From DASWIG01 sp965371445 (GTDB lineage Bacteria; Acidobacteriota; Thermoanaerobaculia; Multivoradales; J023): a DNA stretch of 64,000 bases. This document shows positions 27,101 to 35,424 of this stretch, piece after piece (the stretch's first letter is position 1; every line of letters begins with the position of its first letter). The notes below the pieces were generated by a model. The model saw only the letters and a list, made by a program, of their open reading frames with translations, had not been told where the DNA came from and ran no database searches. The position numbers and the translations under genes are program-made. Location: NCBI GenBank assembly GCA_965371445.1, contig CBDUYN010000016.1:1-64000 (forward strand), in the 5' to 3' direction.

Positions 27101-27165
27101 GGCGAAGCGAGGATGAGGGCCAGGAGGCCCAGGAAGACGCTACGGCGAAAGAGCGGGGGTTTCAT
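24121..27165 (-). CDS. Secreted FG-GAP/VCBS and DUF11 repeat protein
   Basis: The 1014-residue protein has a signal peptide (SVFLGLLALILASPASA). About seven FG-GAP/VCBS beta-propeller repeats come first, with Asp-rich Ca2+ loops (GDLDGDGDNDFVFSRSS, GDMDNDGDLDAVYL, FDMNGDGNLDRLAGG). Two DUF11 domains follow (VSKTESADPVIAGSGAGNLT; LAITKDDSVTSAVPGETLIY), then a cohesin-like domain, a dockerin-like segment and the tail LLFVDGFESGDTDSWSQTVW. The C-terminal ~450 residues are clearly paralogous to the gene at 22398-24014. The start has an AGGAGAGAGAC site. It is probably surface-exposed and Ca2+-stabilised. Confidence 0.87.
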   Translation of the reverse strand: MKPPLFRRSVFLGLLALILASPASATNLDIFVGNSLCLGDGTGTFTCNTVTIGPGDTLAVGDLDGNGELDLIKGNKSAGSYVCLNTGGIFTCSILNTSPYIWDASIGDLDGDGDNDFVFSRSSQRAGGVNLNNGDGTFGPATLFPLLTGKVVYDVELGDMDNDGDLDAVYLTNAAGTYLCLNDGSANFSCAASGQGGPYELVLFDMNGDGNLDRLAGGGTLQLCPGNGNGTYATCSTLPGNEGRGIAVADYDGDLDMDLVLAGINTINRVCLGIGTADLADFTCTDIDPSNVPNSAVVSGDIDNDGDPDVVFGGFGNSSVCINDGAANLTCGAGYGGSENGLVLADLADLPQAVELGVSKTESADPVIAGSGAGNLTYTVTVTNNGTNNAGGFQITEDLTLPAGVSVDSITPSAGSFITTTAPDGMWSVSGLAVGASETLTVVLTVDGTATSGTDVVNNTATLTAIYDNDTNGANNSATESTSILRETDLAITKDDSVTSAVPGETLIYTIVASNAGPSDAVAATVADPFPAGLSGCAWTCVPTGTGVCSASGNGDINESVDLAAGDTVTFTVTCTIDVTAAGTLSNTATVAAGAGANDPSTGDNSATDNDTALLPAVFFDAVTHAAEDETVDVPIQLATAGQALGSMAFSIDYDASCLDPDVDDDGTLDSVTFHTPGDFNVTLLYDALDTDGEIDVSIADFTPPIAALGSGDLLTVHYAVTCPANPPVPVDAAMVFSLDPSVTFGDTAAHDVTGVQVDGLVRVWPGPRGDCNSSDALGSADLTATGLEIFDGDGDDWFDAPSPTYAGSPVGCDANDSTVIAAGDVTCVNQLIFRLDCGGVADSFITPWAPPELEISTVPDGERVWIRARLTSNGHAVGSLAFSLDLDPSLPLAALDGNGDGRPDHLRFPNGAPGLAMVRFDAGDTDGELDVLLADLRRSPLAEGVVVEVGVPAAGAPAAVVPWNALRLSSSPAPSFGSVTGADLDGTATVEGTLLFVDGFESGDTDSWSQTVW

Positions 27166-27296
27166 GTCTCTCTCCTACTGTTGTGTCCGTGAACCAGGGT
27201 TCCAGTTGAGCGTTCCGCGGATTCGGCCTTCTCTTCGGGGGCCGCGCGGCGTGCTTGAGACTCCCGCGCCGCGGATGTGGGTCTCTGGCAAGTCAT
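27162..27296 (-). CDS. Possible 44-residue upstream ORF
   Basis: A frame MTCQRPTSAARESQARRAAP starts after AAGGAGAGAGAC, almost identical to the ribosome site of the following gene. It ends in an ATGA overlap with that gene. The peptide is Arg/Ala/Glu-rich with no motif. It could be a leader peptide or a by-product of a duplicated ribosome site. Confidence 0.35.
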   Translation of the reverse strand: MTCQRPTSAARESQARRAAPEEKAESAERSTGTLVHGHNSRRET

Positions 27297-27435
27297 GTCT
27301 CTCTCCTTGGGTTCGTCGAGCGGGATGTCGTTTCTTGGTCTTCTTCACCCAAGAACATCGGAATCGAGAAGCGGATCTGGTCATCGACTGTTCGACGATC
27401 TTTGCATCCGTCGCCCGGCGGGCTAGCATCGAGCC

Positions 27436-28017
27436 ATGGACGAGCTGAGCACGCGCTCCGACGTCACCGAGCTCCTCGACGCCTGGAGCGGCGGCGACCG
27501 CGCGGCCCTGGACCGGCTGATGCCGTTGATTCTCGAGGACCTGCGGGCTCTCGCCGGTGCCTACATGGCGCGCGACAGGACACCGCACAGCACCCTCCAG
27601 CCGACCGCTCTCGTCCACGAGGCCTACCTGCGCCTCGTCGGACACCGGGAGGTCCACGTGGAGAACCGGGTGGAGCTCTTCGCCGTCCTCGCCCAGACCC
27701 TGCGTCAGGTCCTGGTGGACCACGCACGCCACAAGCTGGCCGCGAAGCGCGGCGGCGGGGCGCCGGTGCTGTCGTTGGACGAGGCTCTCAACGTGGCGGA
27801 CCGCCCCGACGTCGATCTCGTCGCCCTCGACGACGCCCTGAAAGACCTTGCCACCTTCGCCCCGCGTCAGGCGCAGGTGGTGCACCTGAGCTACTTCGGC
27901 GGCCTGAGCCAGGAGGAGATCGCCACGCACCTCGGCGTTTCGCCCGCCACCGTCAAGCGCGACCTCAAGGCGGCACGGCTCTGGCTGCTCAACGAACTGC
28001 GCGGGGAGGACGGCTGA
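27436..28017 (+). CDS. ECF-type RNA polymerase sigma factor
   Basis: The 193-residue protein has sigma region 2 (LMPLILEDLRALAGAYMARD; LVHEAYLRLVG; VELFAVLAQTLRQVLVDHAR) and region 4 with its helix-turn-helix (LSYFGGLSQEEIATHLGVSP, then ATVKRDLKAARLWL). It belongs to the ECF group typical of Acidobacteriota and Planctomycetota, encoded next to Ser/Thr kinases. There is no anti-sigma gene; the kinase whose GTG begins 3 bp downstream probably regulates it. Confidence 0.93.
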   Translation: MDELSTRSDVTELLDAWSGGDRAALDRLMPLILEDLRALAGAYMARDRTPHSTLQPTALVHEAYLRLVGHREVHVENRVELFAVLAQTLRQVLVDHARHKLAAKRGGGAPVLSLDEALNVADRPDVDLVALDDALKDLATFAPRQAQVVHLSYFGGLSQEEIATHLGVSPATVKRDLKAARLWLLNELRGEDG

Positions 28018-28019
28018 GC

Positions 28020-30101
28020 GTGTTGGACCGCGGACGCATCATGGAGGTGCTCGGTGCCGCCCTGGAGGTGGCGCCGGCGGATCGCCCGGCGCTCGTCGAG
28101 GAGCGCTGCAAAGGCGACGCCGAGCTGCGCCGCGAGGTGGAGAAGCTCCTGGCGCTCGAAGACGACACGGACGCCTTCCTCGCCACGCCCGCCCTCGAGC
28201 TGCTGGCGGCCGAGGAGATGGAAACGGCGGAGCGCCTCGGTCCCTACCGCCTGCTCGACACCCTGGGCCGCGGCGGCATGGGCACCGTTTACCTCGCGGT
28301 GCGCGAGGACGACTTCGAGAAAAAAGTGGCGCTCAAGGTGCTGAGGCGCGAGCTCGCCCTGCCCGACATGATTCGCCGCTTCCACGCCGAGCGCCAGATC
28401 CTCGCCCGCCTCGAGCACCCGTCGATCGCCCGCCTCCTCGACGGCGGCACGGCAGAGGACGGACGGCCCTACCTGGTGATGGAATACGTCGACGGCATCG
28501 CGATCGACGAGTACTGCGCCCGCGAGTCGCTCGGGGTCCGCGAGCGGCTCGAGCTCTTCGGCCTCGTCTGCCAGGGGGTGGCCTACGCCCACCAGAACCT
28601 GGTCGTCCACCGCGACGTCAAGCCCGCCAACATCCTGGTGACGGCCGACGGCGTCCCCAAGCTGCTGGACTTCGGCATCGCCGAGCTCCTCGAGCCGTCC
28701 GAGGAGGGGCACCCGGCGTTGACTTTGCCGTCCTCGCGGCCGATGACGCCGCGTTACGCCAGCCCGGAGCAGGTGCTCGGCGAGACGGTCACCACGGCGA
28801 GCGACGTCTACGCGTTGGGTCTCTTGCTTTTCGAGCTACTCGCCCGGAAGCTCCCCAGTGGGCTCAGCACCTGCCCGGCCAACGAGGTGCGCCGGCGGGT
28901 CTGCGCGTCGCAGCCCGAGCCGCCCAGCCGGTTGGCGGGCCGACAAGTGCCGCGCGACGTCGACGCGATCGTGCTCAAGGCCTTGCGCAAGGTGCCGGCC
29001 GAGCGTTATCCCTCGGTCCACCAGATGGCCATGGACGTCGGGCTTCACCTCAGCGGCTGGCCGGTGCACGCCCGCGAGGGCAACTGGCTTTACCAGGTGG
29101 GAAAGCTGGCACGGCGGCGGCCTTGGGCGATGGCTGCGGCGGTGCTCCTCGTCGTCTTCAGCATCGTCTCCACCGTCTTTTGGCGTCAGGCCGTGAAGGA
29201 ACGGCAGCGGGCGGACGACGAACGGCTGCGCGCCGACCGCGAGCGGATCGTCGCCGTGCGCGAGCAAGAGCGAGCCGAGAGGGTGTCGTCGTTTCTCAAG
29301 GAGCTGTTCCACTCGGCCGACCCCGACGCGGCACGTGGTGGCCGGCTGACCGCCCGCGAGATCCTCGACGAGGGGCGGGAGCACTTTGCCGAAGGTCTCG
29401 ACAACGAGCCCGAGCTCGAGGCGGTGCTCGCCGGCACCCTGGGCGACGTCTACCGTAACCTCGGTCTCTACGACGAAGCCGTCGAGCTGTTGCAACGTTC
29501 GGTCGACCTGCGGCGCGCGCTCTATCCCGAAGGCGACCCGCGGTTGGCTGTGGCCTTGAACGACCTGGGAAGCGTCCTCTACTACATGGAGCGCTACGCC
29601 GAGGCGGAGGCGCACCTGCGCGAGTCGCTGGCCCTGCGCCGCCAGCTCGGCGAGGAGCCGCGGGCGATCGCCCGGGGGCTGAACAACCTGGCGTCGGCCC
29701 TCAAACAGCAGGACAAGCTCGCCGAGGCCGGTGAGCTCTACCGCGAGGCCTTGGCAATCCGCGAGGAGCTCTTCGGCGACGACGACCCGATGGTCGCGTC
29801 GACCCTCTACAGCCTCGGCGCGCTGCGCGTCGCGTCGGGCGACCCGGAGGGGGCGGAGCCGTTGCTGCGCCGGGCGCTGGCGATCTACCTCGCGACCTAC
29901 GGCGAGCGGCATACCCGCGTCGCCAGCGTCCTCGGCACTCTGGGGCGCCTTCTGCATGAGCGGAGCGACCTCGACGAGGCGGAGGACGTGCTGCGGCGTT
30001 CGCTGGCGATTCGCCGTGAGCTCCTGGGTGAGGACCACGACCAGGTCGCCGCGAACCGCGAGGCCCTCGCCGCCGTCGTGGCGGCTAGGGCCGGAGAATG
30101 A
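28020..30101 (+). CDS. Membrane Ser/Thr protein kinase with C-terminal TPRs
   Basis: The 693-residue protein has a Hanks-type kinase domain (about 70-350): GRGGMG loop, VALKVLRRE lysine, catalytic loop at H197 (VVHRDVKPANILV), and a DFGIAELLE metal site. A single membrane helix follows (~368-388, WAMAAAVLLVVFSIVSTVFW). About six TPRs come next (GLYDEAVELLQRSVDLRRAL, RYAEAEAHLRESLALRRQLG). The GTG start lies 3 bp after the sigma factor stop; an ATG at 28041 is an alternative. The pair forms a phosphorylation-controlled sigma module, with the TPRs likely sensing or docking outside the membrane. Confidence 0.92.
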   Translation: MLDRGRIMEVLGAALEVAPADRPALVEERCKGDAELRREVEKLLALEDDTDAFLATPALELLAAEEMETAERLGPYRLLDTLGRGGMGTVYLAVREDDFEKKVALKVLRRELALPDMIRRFHAERQILARLEHPSIARLLDGGTAEDGRPYLVMEYVDGIAIDEYCARESLGVRERLELFGLVCQGVAYAHQNLVVHRDVKPANILVTADGVPKLLDFGIAELLEPSEEGHPALTLPSSRPMTPRYASPEQVLGETVTTASDVYALGLLLFELLARKLPSGLSTCPANEVRRRVCASQPEPPSRLAGRQVPRDVDAIVLKALRKVPAERYPSVHQMAMDVGLHLSGWPVHAREGNWLYQVGKLARRRPWAMAAAVLLVVFSIVSTVFWRQAVKERQRADDERLRADRERIVAVREQERAERVSSFLKELFHSADPDAARGGRLTAREILDEGREHFAEGLDNEPELEAVLAGTLGDVYRNLGLYDEAVELLQRSVDLRRALYPEGDPRLAVALNDLGSVLYYMERYAEAEAHLRESLALRRQLGEEPRAIARGLNNLASALKQQDKLAEAGELYREALAIREELFGDDDPMVASTLYSLGALRVASGDPEGAEPLLRRALAIYLATYGERHTRVASVLGTLGRLLHERSDLDEAEDVLRRSLAIRRELLGEDHDQVAANREALAAVVAARAGE

Positions 30102-30162
30102 CCAGCCAGGCCCCTAGGTTCCTGAACATCTTTACAGGTGAGTCGAGTTTGCTCGACCGTCC

Positions 30163-30193
30163 CCTCCGGGAGCCGGCTGAAGCCGGCTCAGAA
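30163..30193. repeat. 31-bp hairpin repeat, copy 2
   Basis: Identical over 31 bp to 14500-14530, again placed shortly after a gene end (kinase stop at 30101). The AGCCGGCT-ga-AGCCGGCT core can form a hairpin that may stop transcription. Confidence 0.75.
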
Positions 30194-30225
30194 AAACATG
30201 CTCGTGGGTCCGAGGCGGAGCCTCG

Positions 30226-30330
30226 CTAACCCTTCGGATCCGGGTCGATCTCGTGGTCTTCCTCCATGAGACCAGCGAGGTCGGTGAAAAGCGAAACGAC
30301 GAGAAACCAACCGGTGACGATCTGGAACAT
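30226..30330 (-). CDS. 34-residue hydrophobic small protein
   Basis: A short gene with a strong GCAGGAGGTTTCACC ribosome site encodes MFQIVTGWFLVVSLFTDLAG, then LMEEDHEIDPDPKG. It has a membrane-helix-like N-terminal half and an acidic tail. It lies 211 bp after the hybrid histidine kinase gene on the same strand. No family is recognised. The ribosome site and amphipathic layout argue that it is real. Confidence 0.5.
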   Translation of the reverse strand: MFQIVTGWFLVVSLFTDLAGLMEEDHEIDPDPKG

Positions 30331-30484
30331 GGTGAAACCTCCTGCGCCGGCCGGCAAGACCGGCGGTCTTCGGCCCTGGACAGGGAACCTGGTTCCGCTG
30401 CAGAGGCCGTCATGGGTGAAGAGGCAGGTTGGCCAACCGTGCTTCGTGACTCGACTCCAGCCTAGGTAAGAGGCCGGCCGGAGG

Positions 30485-30525
30485 TTTGACGATGCGTTCG
30501 GAGGTTTTGACGATCCGTTCGGAAA
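30485..30525. repeat. 18-bp direct repeat at 21-bp period
   Basis: TTTGACGAT(G/C)CGTTCGGA occurs at 30485 and 30506, two helical turns apart, just after the hybrid kinase stop. It resembles tandem protein-binding sites, but no gene starts nearby that it obviously controls. Confidence 0.5.
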
Positions 30526-30540
30526 GGCCCGACCGGGGCC

Positions 30541-33500
30541 TCAGGCTTCGGCCGCCGCGCGCCGGAAGGCTGACGGAGTCGTGTCGAAGCGCGCCCGGAA
30601 ATGGCGCGAGAAGTGCGCCACGCTTTTGAAGCCCACCGCGTAGGCCACCTCGCTCACCTGGCCGACGCCGTCGCGCAGCAGCGCCGCGCCCCGCTCCAGC
30701 CGGCGCTCCAGGAGGAGGCGCGACGGCGGCTCGCCGGTCAGCTCCTTCAAACGGACGAAGAGCTGCGTCCGACTCATGGCCACGGCTCTGGCCAGAGCCT
30801 CGACGTCGAACTCCTCGTCGACGAGGCCGGCGTCGATCGACTCGGCGACGCGGGCCAGGAAGCGCTCGTCGTCGGAGGTGGCCGCGGGCGGATCCTCGAA
30901 AGGCAGCTCGTGAACGGGCGGCTCCGCTCCACCCGCCGGAATCTCGGCGAGGAAGCGATCCCGCAGCCGCTGGCGCGAGGCGATCAGGTTGTCGACCCGG
31001 AGGACGAGCTCCCGGACGTCGAAGGGCTTGGTCAGGTAGTCGTCGGCGCCGATGCCCAGCCCTTCGAGCTTGGCTTGTGCCGTCGCCTTCGCGGTCAGCA
31101 GGATGAGCGGAATCCAGTCGAGCTCCGGGTCCTCGCGCAGGTTGCGGCAGAGCTCGAAGCCGTCCATCTCGGGCATCATGACGTCGCTGACCACGACGTC
31201 GGGGAGGTGACGCCGGGCCTGGGCGAGGCCGGCCGCGCCGTCGCCGGCCTCGACGACCCGGTAGCTCTCCTCCAGGTGGGAGCGGACGTAGGCCCGCAGA
31301 TCCGGATGGTCGTCGACGACGAGGACCGTGGTGCGGTCCGTCTCGTCCGCCTCGTCCGGACGGCGCTCCCCGTCGGCCGTACGGTCTTCGTCCGTGTCGG
31401 CCGTCGCGCCGGAGGCGCGCCCGCCTACGGCCGTCGGCTCGACTTCAATCTCCGCCAGCATGGCCTCGACGGCGAAGACGCGGTCCGCCGAGAGGGAGCC
31501 CGTCGTCGTCCCCAAGGTCGTAGCGCCCTGGGTCTCCTCGGTCCTGACCACCTGCTCGTCGGAAAAGTGGCCGCGGCCGGTCCGCAGGCGGACCGTGAAG
31601 GCCGACCCCTCGCCCGGCGTGCTCGTGACCTCCAGAGTGCCGCCGTGCAGCTCTACGAGGTCGCGGCAGAGCGTCAGCCCCAGTCCGGATCCGGGATAGC
31701 GCCGGCGCTCTGATCCCCGGACCTGGTAGAAGCGGTCGAAAAGACGCGGCAGGTCCGCGGCCGCGATGCCGCGTCCGGTGTCGCGGACCGCGACCTCGAC
31801 CCGGCCGTCGCGCGGCGCGGTGACCGTGACCTCGACCCGCCCACCGGGCCGCGTGAACTTGAAGGCGTTGGAGAGGAGGTTGGTCAGCACCTTGTCGAGT
31901 TGCTCAGGATCGAAGTAGACCCAGACCTCCTCTTCGGGCGTCGTGACCGAGAAGTCGAGACGGCGGCACTCGGCCAGCGCCACGAAACGCCCGGCGAGGA
32001 GCTCGACGTAGCCGGCGAGGTCGTCTTCGGCGACGCGTAGCGTCAGGCCTCCGGCGTCGACCCGTGCCACGTCGAGGAGCTGGTTGATCAGCGCGAGCAC
32101 CCGTGCCGCGTTGGCCCGGGCCTTGTCGACGACGCGGACCGCGGCGGCCTCGAGGGAGCCGTAGCGTCCGCTCCTGAGATCGTGCAGGGGACCGAGGGTG
32201 AGGGTCAGGGGGGTACGGAACTCGTGCGAGATGTTGGTGTAGAGCTCGGTTTTCGCCTGGTCGAGCTCCGCGAGCTTTGCGGCCTGCTCGCTGACCTCCC
32301 GGGTCCTCTCTGCCACCAGCCGTTCGAGCTCGCGGCGCCGTCGCCGCTCGTGGCGGTTGCGGAGGCGGACGGCGAGTCCCCCGATCGCCACCACGGCCAG
32401 GCCGCAGACGACGCGGAAGACGAGAGTCTCGTGGACGTACGGTTCGACGACGAGGCCGACGCTCGCCGCCCGAGGGCTCCAGACCCCGTCGGCCGAGCGC
32501 GCCAGGACGCGGAAGGTGTAGCGGCCCGGCGGCAGGAGGGTGTAGTTGGTGGTCCGGCGCTCGTCGGCGTCCTGCCAGCCGTCGTCGTAGCCCTCGAGGC
32601 GGTAGCGGAAGCGCAAGCGCTCGGGGGCCCGGAAGGAAAGGCCGGTGTACTCGACGCGGAAGCTCCGCTCGTCGGGAGCGAGGGTTACGCCGCCGCCGCG
32701 AAGGTCCACTTCGCGGCCGGCGACGAGGAGCCGCTCGATCACCACCAGCGGCGACGGCAGGCGGCGGGTGAGCTTCTCCGGCTCGACGACGACGACGCCG
32801 TCCTGGGTGGCGAAGTAGAGCGTGCCGTCGGCGGAGCGCAGGCCGGCGTCCGCGAAGCCGCCGTTGGCCTCGCGATTCCTCATGCCGTCGCGCTCGTTGT
32901 AGTAGACGGTGTCGAAGCGGGGCCGTGGACCGTCCGGAGGCGCGTCGAGGAAGGCGTTCAGCGCGTCGCGGCGGACGCGGAAGATGCCGCGGTTCGACGA
33001 GATCCAGAGCCAGCCGTCGTCGTCCTCGAGGACCTGGTGGAGGCTGTTGTCGAAGAGACCGTCGCCACGGTCGACGGTGGCGATCGCGATCTCTTCGCCG
33101 CGGTCGAGCGAAGCCGGGTCGAGGCGCGCCAGGCCGCGGTCCTCGGTGGCGATCCAGAGGTGGCCGTCACGGTCCTCGTGGAAGGCGCGGACGAGGTCCG
33201 ACGGCAGGCCGTCGGCGCGCGTCAGCCGCCGCGTGTCCCCACCCTCGCGCCAGCGCACCACGCCGCTGCCGTTGGTCCCCAGCCACAGGCTGCCGTCGGC
33301 GCTTTCGTGGATCGCGCGCACGATACCGAGGGCGGTGCCGTCGACCTGCCTTAGGTGCTGGAACGACGCCGTGGCGTCCGGCGCCGCCTCGGGCTCCGAG
33401 AGCAGGAGGCCTTCATTCGTGCCGGCGGCGAGCCGTCCGCCGCGGGTCCGGTAGATCGCGTAGACCGTAACGCGGGCGTGCAAGAGCTGCCGGCAGCCGA

Positions 33501-34314
33501 CACCGGCCGGCTCGTAGAGCCCGTCCGACCCGAAAAGCACCCCGTGCAGGGGATCGTCGTAGACGGTCAGGGGGGAGCAGGAGAGCTGGCGGACCGACGC
33601 GCCGTCGACGACGGTGAGCGGAGCGTCGCGGGTGATCACCCAGAGACGTCCGTCGCGGTCCTGTTGAAGAGCGAGGACGTTCTTCTCCGGCAGGCCGTGG
33701 GCGACGCCGAGCACCCGCAGCCGCTGCCGCCGGACGACGAAGATGCCGTCGCTCACGGTGCCGGCCCAGACGTTGCCCTCCGGGTCGAAAATGAAGCAGG
33801 AAAAGGAGCTCCGGGCCCGGAGCAGCCGGCGGCCGTTGCGATAGAGGCTGTCGAGCTCCATCACCCAGACGGCGCCGTCCGCGTGCCGTCGAACCTCCGT
33901 TCGTAGAACGCCAGGCTTCCCTTCGAGCTCAGGGGACGTCACCCGCCGGAAGGTGCCGCCGTGAAGACGGACGAGACGGCCTCGTTCGTCCTGGATCAGG
34001 AGGGCGCCGTCGTCGTCCTCGAAGAGGTGGACGATGCGGTTCGAGCCAAGCTCCGGGACGGTGGCGGTGTCGAAGACCGTGAAGCGGACCCCGTCGAAGC
34101 GGGCGAGGCCGTCGAAGGTGGCGATCCACAGGTAGCCGTCGCGGCTGACCAGCAGGTTGGCGACGGCGTTGACCGGCAGGCCGTCCTCGACGGTCCACTG
34201 CTCGACGCCGTAGCCGGCCTCGCCCAGGAGGGCGTCGAGGTCCGGGGAGGCGGCGACCGCCGCCGGAGCGCCTGTCAGCAGGCCGCAGAGAAGCATGAGC
34301 CACGGCCGCCTCAT
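30541..34314 (-). CDS. Hybrid two-component system protein (propeller sensor, kinase, receiver, AraC)
   Basis: The 1257-residue protein joins all parts of a signalling pathway. It has a signal peptide, a two-component-regulator beta-propeller sensor with repeats such as DRDGHLWIATEDRGLARLD, and a Y_Y_Y domain (RFRYRLEGYDDGWQDADERR). A membrane helix (LVFRVVCGLAVVAIGGLAVR) precedes a kinase with H697 (NISHEFRTPLTLTLGPL) and an ATPase domain (NLLSNAFKFTRPGG; GSGLGLTLCRDLVELHGG). The receiver acceptor is D1044 (VVVSDVMMPEMDGFE). A C-terminal AraC HTH ends VAHFSRHFRARFDTTPSAFR. Such HTCS-type sensors usually control nearby polysaccharide- or peptide-use genes; none is evident here. Confidence 0.93.
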   Translation of the reverse strand: MRRPWLMLLCGLLTGAPAAVAASPDLDALLGEAGYGVEQWTVEDGLPVNAVANLLVSRDGYLWIATFDGLARFDGVRFTVFDTATVPELGSNRIVHLFEDDDGALLIQDERGRLVRLHGGTFRRVTSPELEGKPGVLRTEVRRHADGAVWVMELDSLYRNGRRLLRARSSFSCFIFDPEGNVWAGTVSDGIFVVRRQRLRVLGVAHGLPEKNVLALQQDRDGRLWVITRDAPLTVVDGASVRQLSCSPLTVYDDPLHGVLFGSDGLYEPAGVGCRQLLHARVTVYAIYRTRGGRLAAGTNEGLLLSEPEAAPDATASFQHLRQVDGTALGIVRAIHESADGSLWLGTNGSGVVRWREGGDTRRLTRADGLPSDLVRAFHEDRDGHLWIATEDRGLARLDPASLDRGEEIAIATVDRGDGLFDNSLHQVLEDDDGWLWISSNRGIFRVRRDALNAFLDAPPDGPRPRFDTVYYNERDGMRNREANGGFADAGLRSADGTLYFATQDGVVVVEPEKLTRRLPSPLVVIERLLVAGREVDLRGGGVTLAPDERSFRVEYTGLSFRAPERLRFRYRLEGYDDGWQDADERRTTNYTLLPPGRYTFRVLARSADGVWSPRAASVGLVVEPYVHETLVFRVVCGLAVVAIGGLAVRLRNRHERRRRRELERLVAERTREVSEQAAKLAELDQAKTELYTNISHEFRTPLTLTLGPLHDLRSGRYGSLEAAAVRVVDKARANAARVLALINQLLDVARVDAGGLTLRVAEDDLAGYVELLAGRFVALAECRRLDFSVTTPEEEVWVYFDPEQLDKVLTNLLSNAFKFTRPGGRVEVTVTAPRDGRVEVAVRDTGRGIAAADLPRLFDRFYQVRGSERRRYPGSGLGLTLCRDLVELHGGTLEVTSTPGEGSAFTVRLRTGRGHFSDEQVVRTEETQGATTLGTTTGSLSADRVFAVEAMLAEIEVEPTAVGGRASGATADTDEDRTADGERRPDEADETDRTTVLVVDDHPDLRAYVRSHLEESYRVVEAGDGAAGLAQARRHLPDVVVSDVMMPEMDGFELCRNLREDPELDWIPLILLTAKATAQAKLEGLGIGADDYLTKPFDVRELVLRVDNLIASRQRLRDRFLAEIPAGGAEPPVHELPFEDPPAATSDDERFLARVAESIDAGLVDEEFDVEALARAVAMSRTQLFVRLKELTGEPPSRLLLERRLERGAALLRDGVGQVSEVAYAVGFKSVAHFSRHFRARFDTTPSAFRRAAAEA

Positions 34315-34441
34315 CGGCCGCCTCGTCCGGTGCGGTCAGGGCCGGCGATGCGGAAGGAGCGCGCCATGACGTCTCCATCTTATCCCCGGCGAAGCGGGAG
34401 GTCCCTGCTCCCTGAGCGGATCCGTCCGGACGGTCCGCGCC

Positions 34442-35215
34442 TCAGAGAGCTCCGGCGAGGACCAGGCTCTCGCCGGGGGCCGGCGGCGCCACGACCTGAT
34501 GGTCCCCGTCGATAAACGCGATCCAGGTCAACGACGGATCCTCCAGGCCGCGGTCGAAGGTGAATCGCAGCCGCGTCGGCCCCAGGCCGTCGACCTCGGG
34601 CGCCCTCGCCGGCGAGAAGAGCCAGTGTCCACAGAAGGAGAGCAACGACCCGTCCCGGTCTCCAACCGGCCTCGCGCCAGCGCAGGTGGGCCAGGAGGCC
34701 GGCCACGGCGAGGGTCGTCGCCAGGAGCATCCAGCGCAAAGACATTAAGTCAAGTCTGGAACCAGTGGACCGACGAGGCCGCGTAGACCACCGAGCCCAA
34801 AACGACCGCCGGCGTCGAGGAGCGCCGCATGCAAAGCCACCAGCGCCAGGTACCAGGCCGCCGCCGTCAGTCGGTAGCCCGGCGCCCAGCGTCCGAAGAC
34901 GGCATGCTCGGCGGTGAGCAGCGCCGAGCTCAGCGGACGGAAGAAACGGATCCTGGTATTCGGCGACGTGAACCACGGCAGCGGACCGCGTTCCACGTTG
35001 CGCCGGGCCGCCTCCGGCCCGGTCACGAAGGCGTAGAGGTCGAAAGGCGCCGAGCCGAAGCCTTCGACCTTGCCTTCGAGGATGCTCAGGTGGACGTAGT
35101 CGTCCGAGATGTGCCGGCTGTAGGGCAACTGGACGGCAAGCAGGAGGAGAGTGACCGTCAGGGCGGGCTTGGCAGCAGCAAGGAACGTGGCGAGCAGCCT
35201 GAGGACGCGGACCAT
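34442..35215 (-). pseudogene. Decayed polytopic membrane protein (glycosyltransferase-like)
   Basis: The N-terminal ~150 codons (VTLLLLAVQLPYSRHISDDY, then VHLSILEGKVEGFG, FRPLSSALLTAEHAVFGRWA) belong to a family of large membrane proteins resembling GT39-type transferases. The frame then breaks off. A later piece in another frame (MSLRWMLLATTLAVAGLLAH), then a third (LRFTFDRGLEDPSLTWIAFI), supply only the C-terminal end. Most of the middle is missing. It is a clear remnant. Confidence 0.65.
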
Positions 35216-35424
35216 GGTGTCGTCATCTTACCGCCGCATGCCGGCTCCGGCTACCGTGTCATCTCGAGCCGCGTCTCGTCGGCCGAGGCCGGCCACAGGG
35301 GCCGTCGCCACCAGCATCCGGCGCGCCGCGAGCCGAGTTGTGCTAAGCTCCTCTTGGAGGACGCGCTGGATGACCGGCCCTGATCGTCGACCGGCGATCC
35401 GGAACGGCCGAGGCGGTGTGACCG

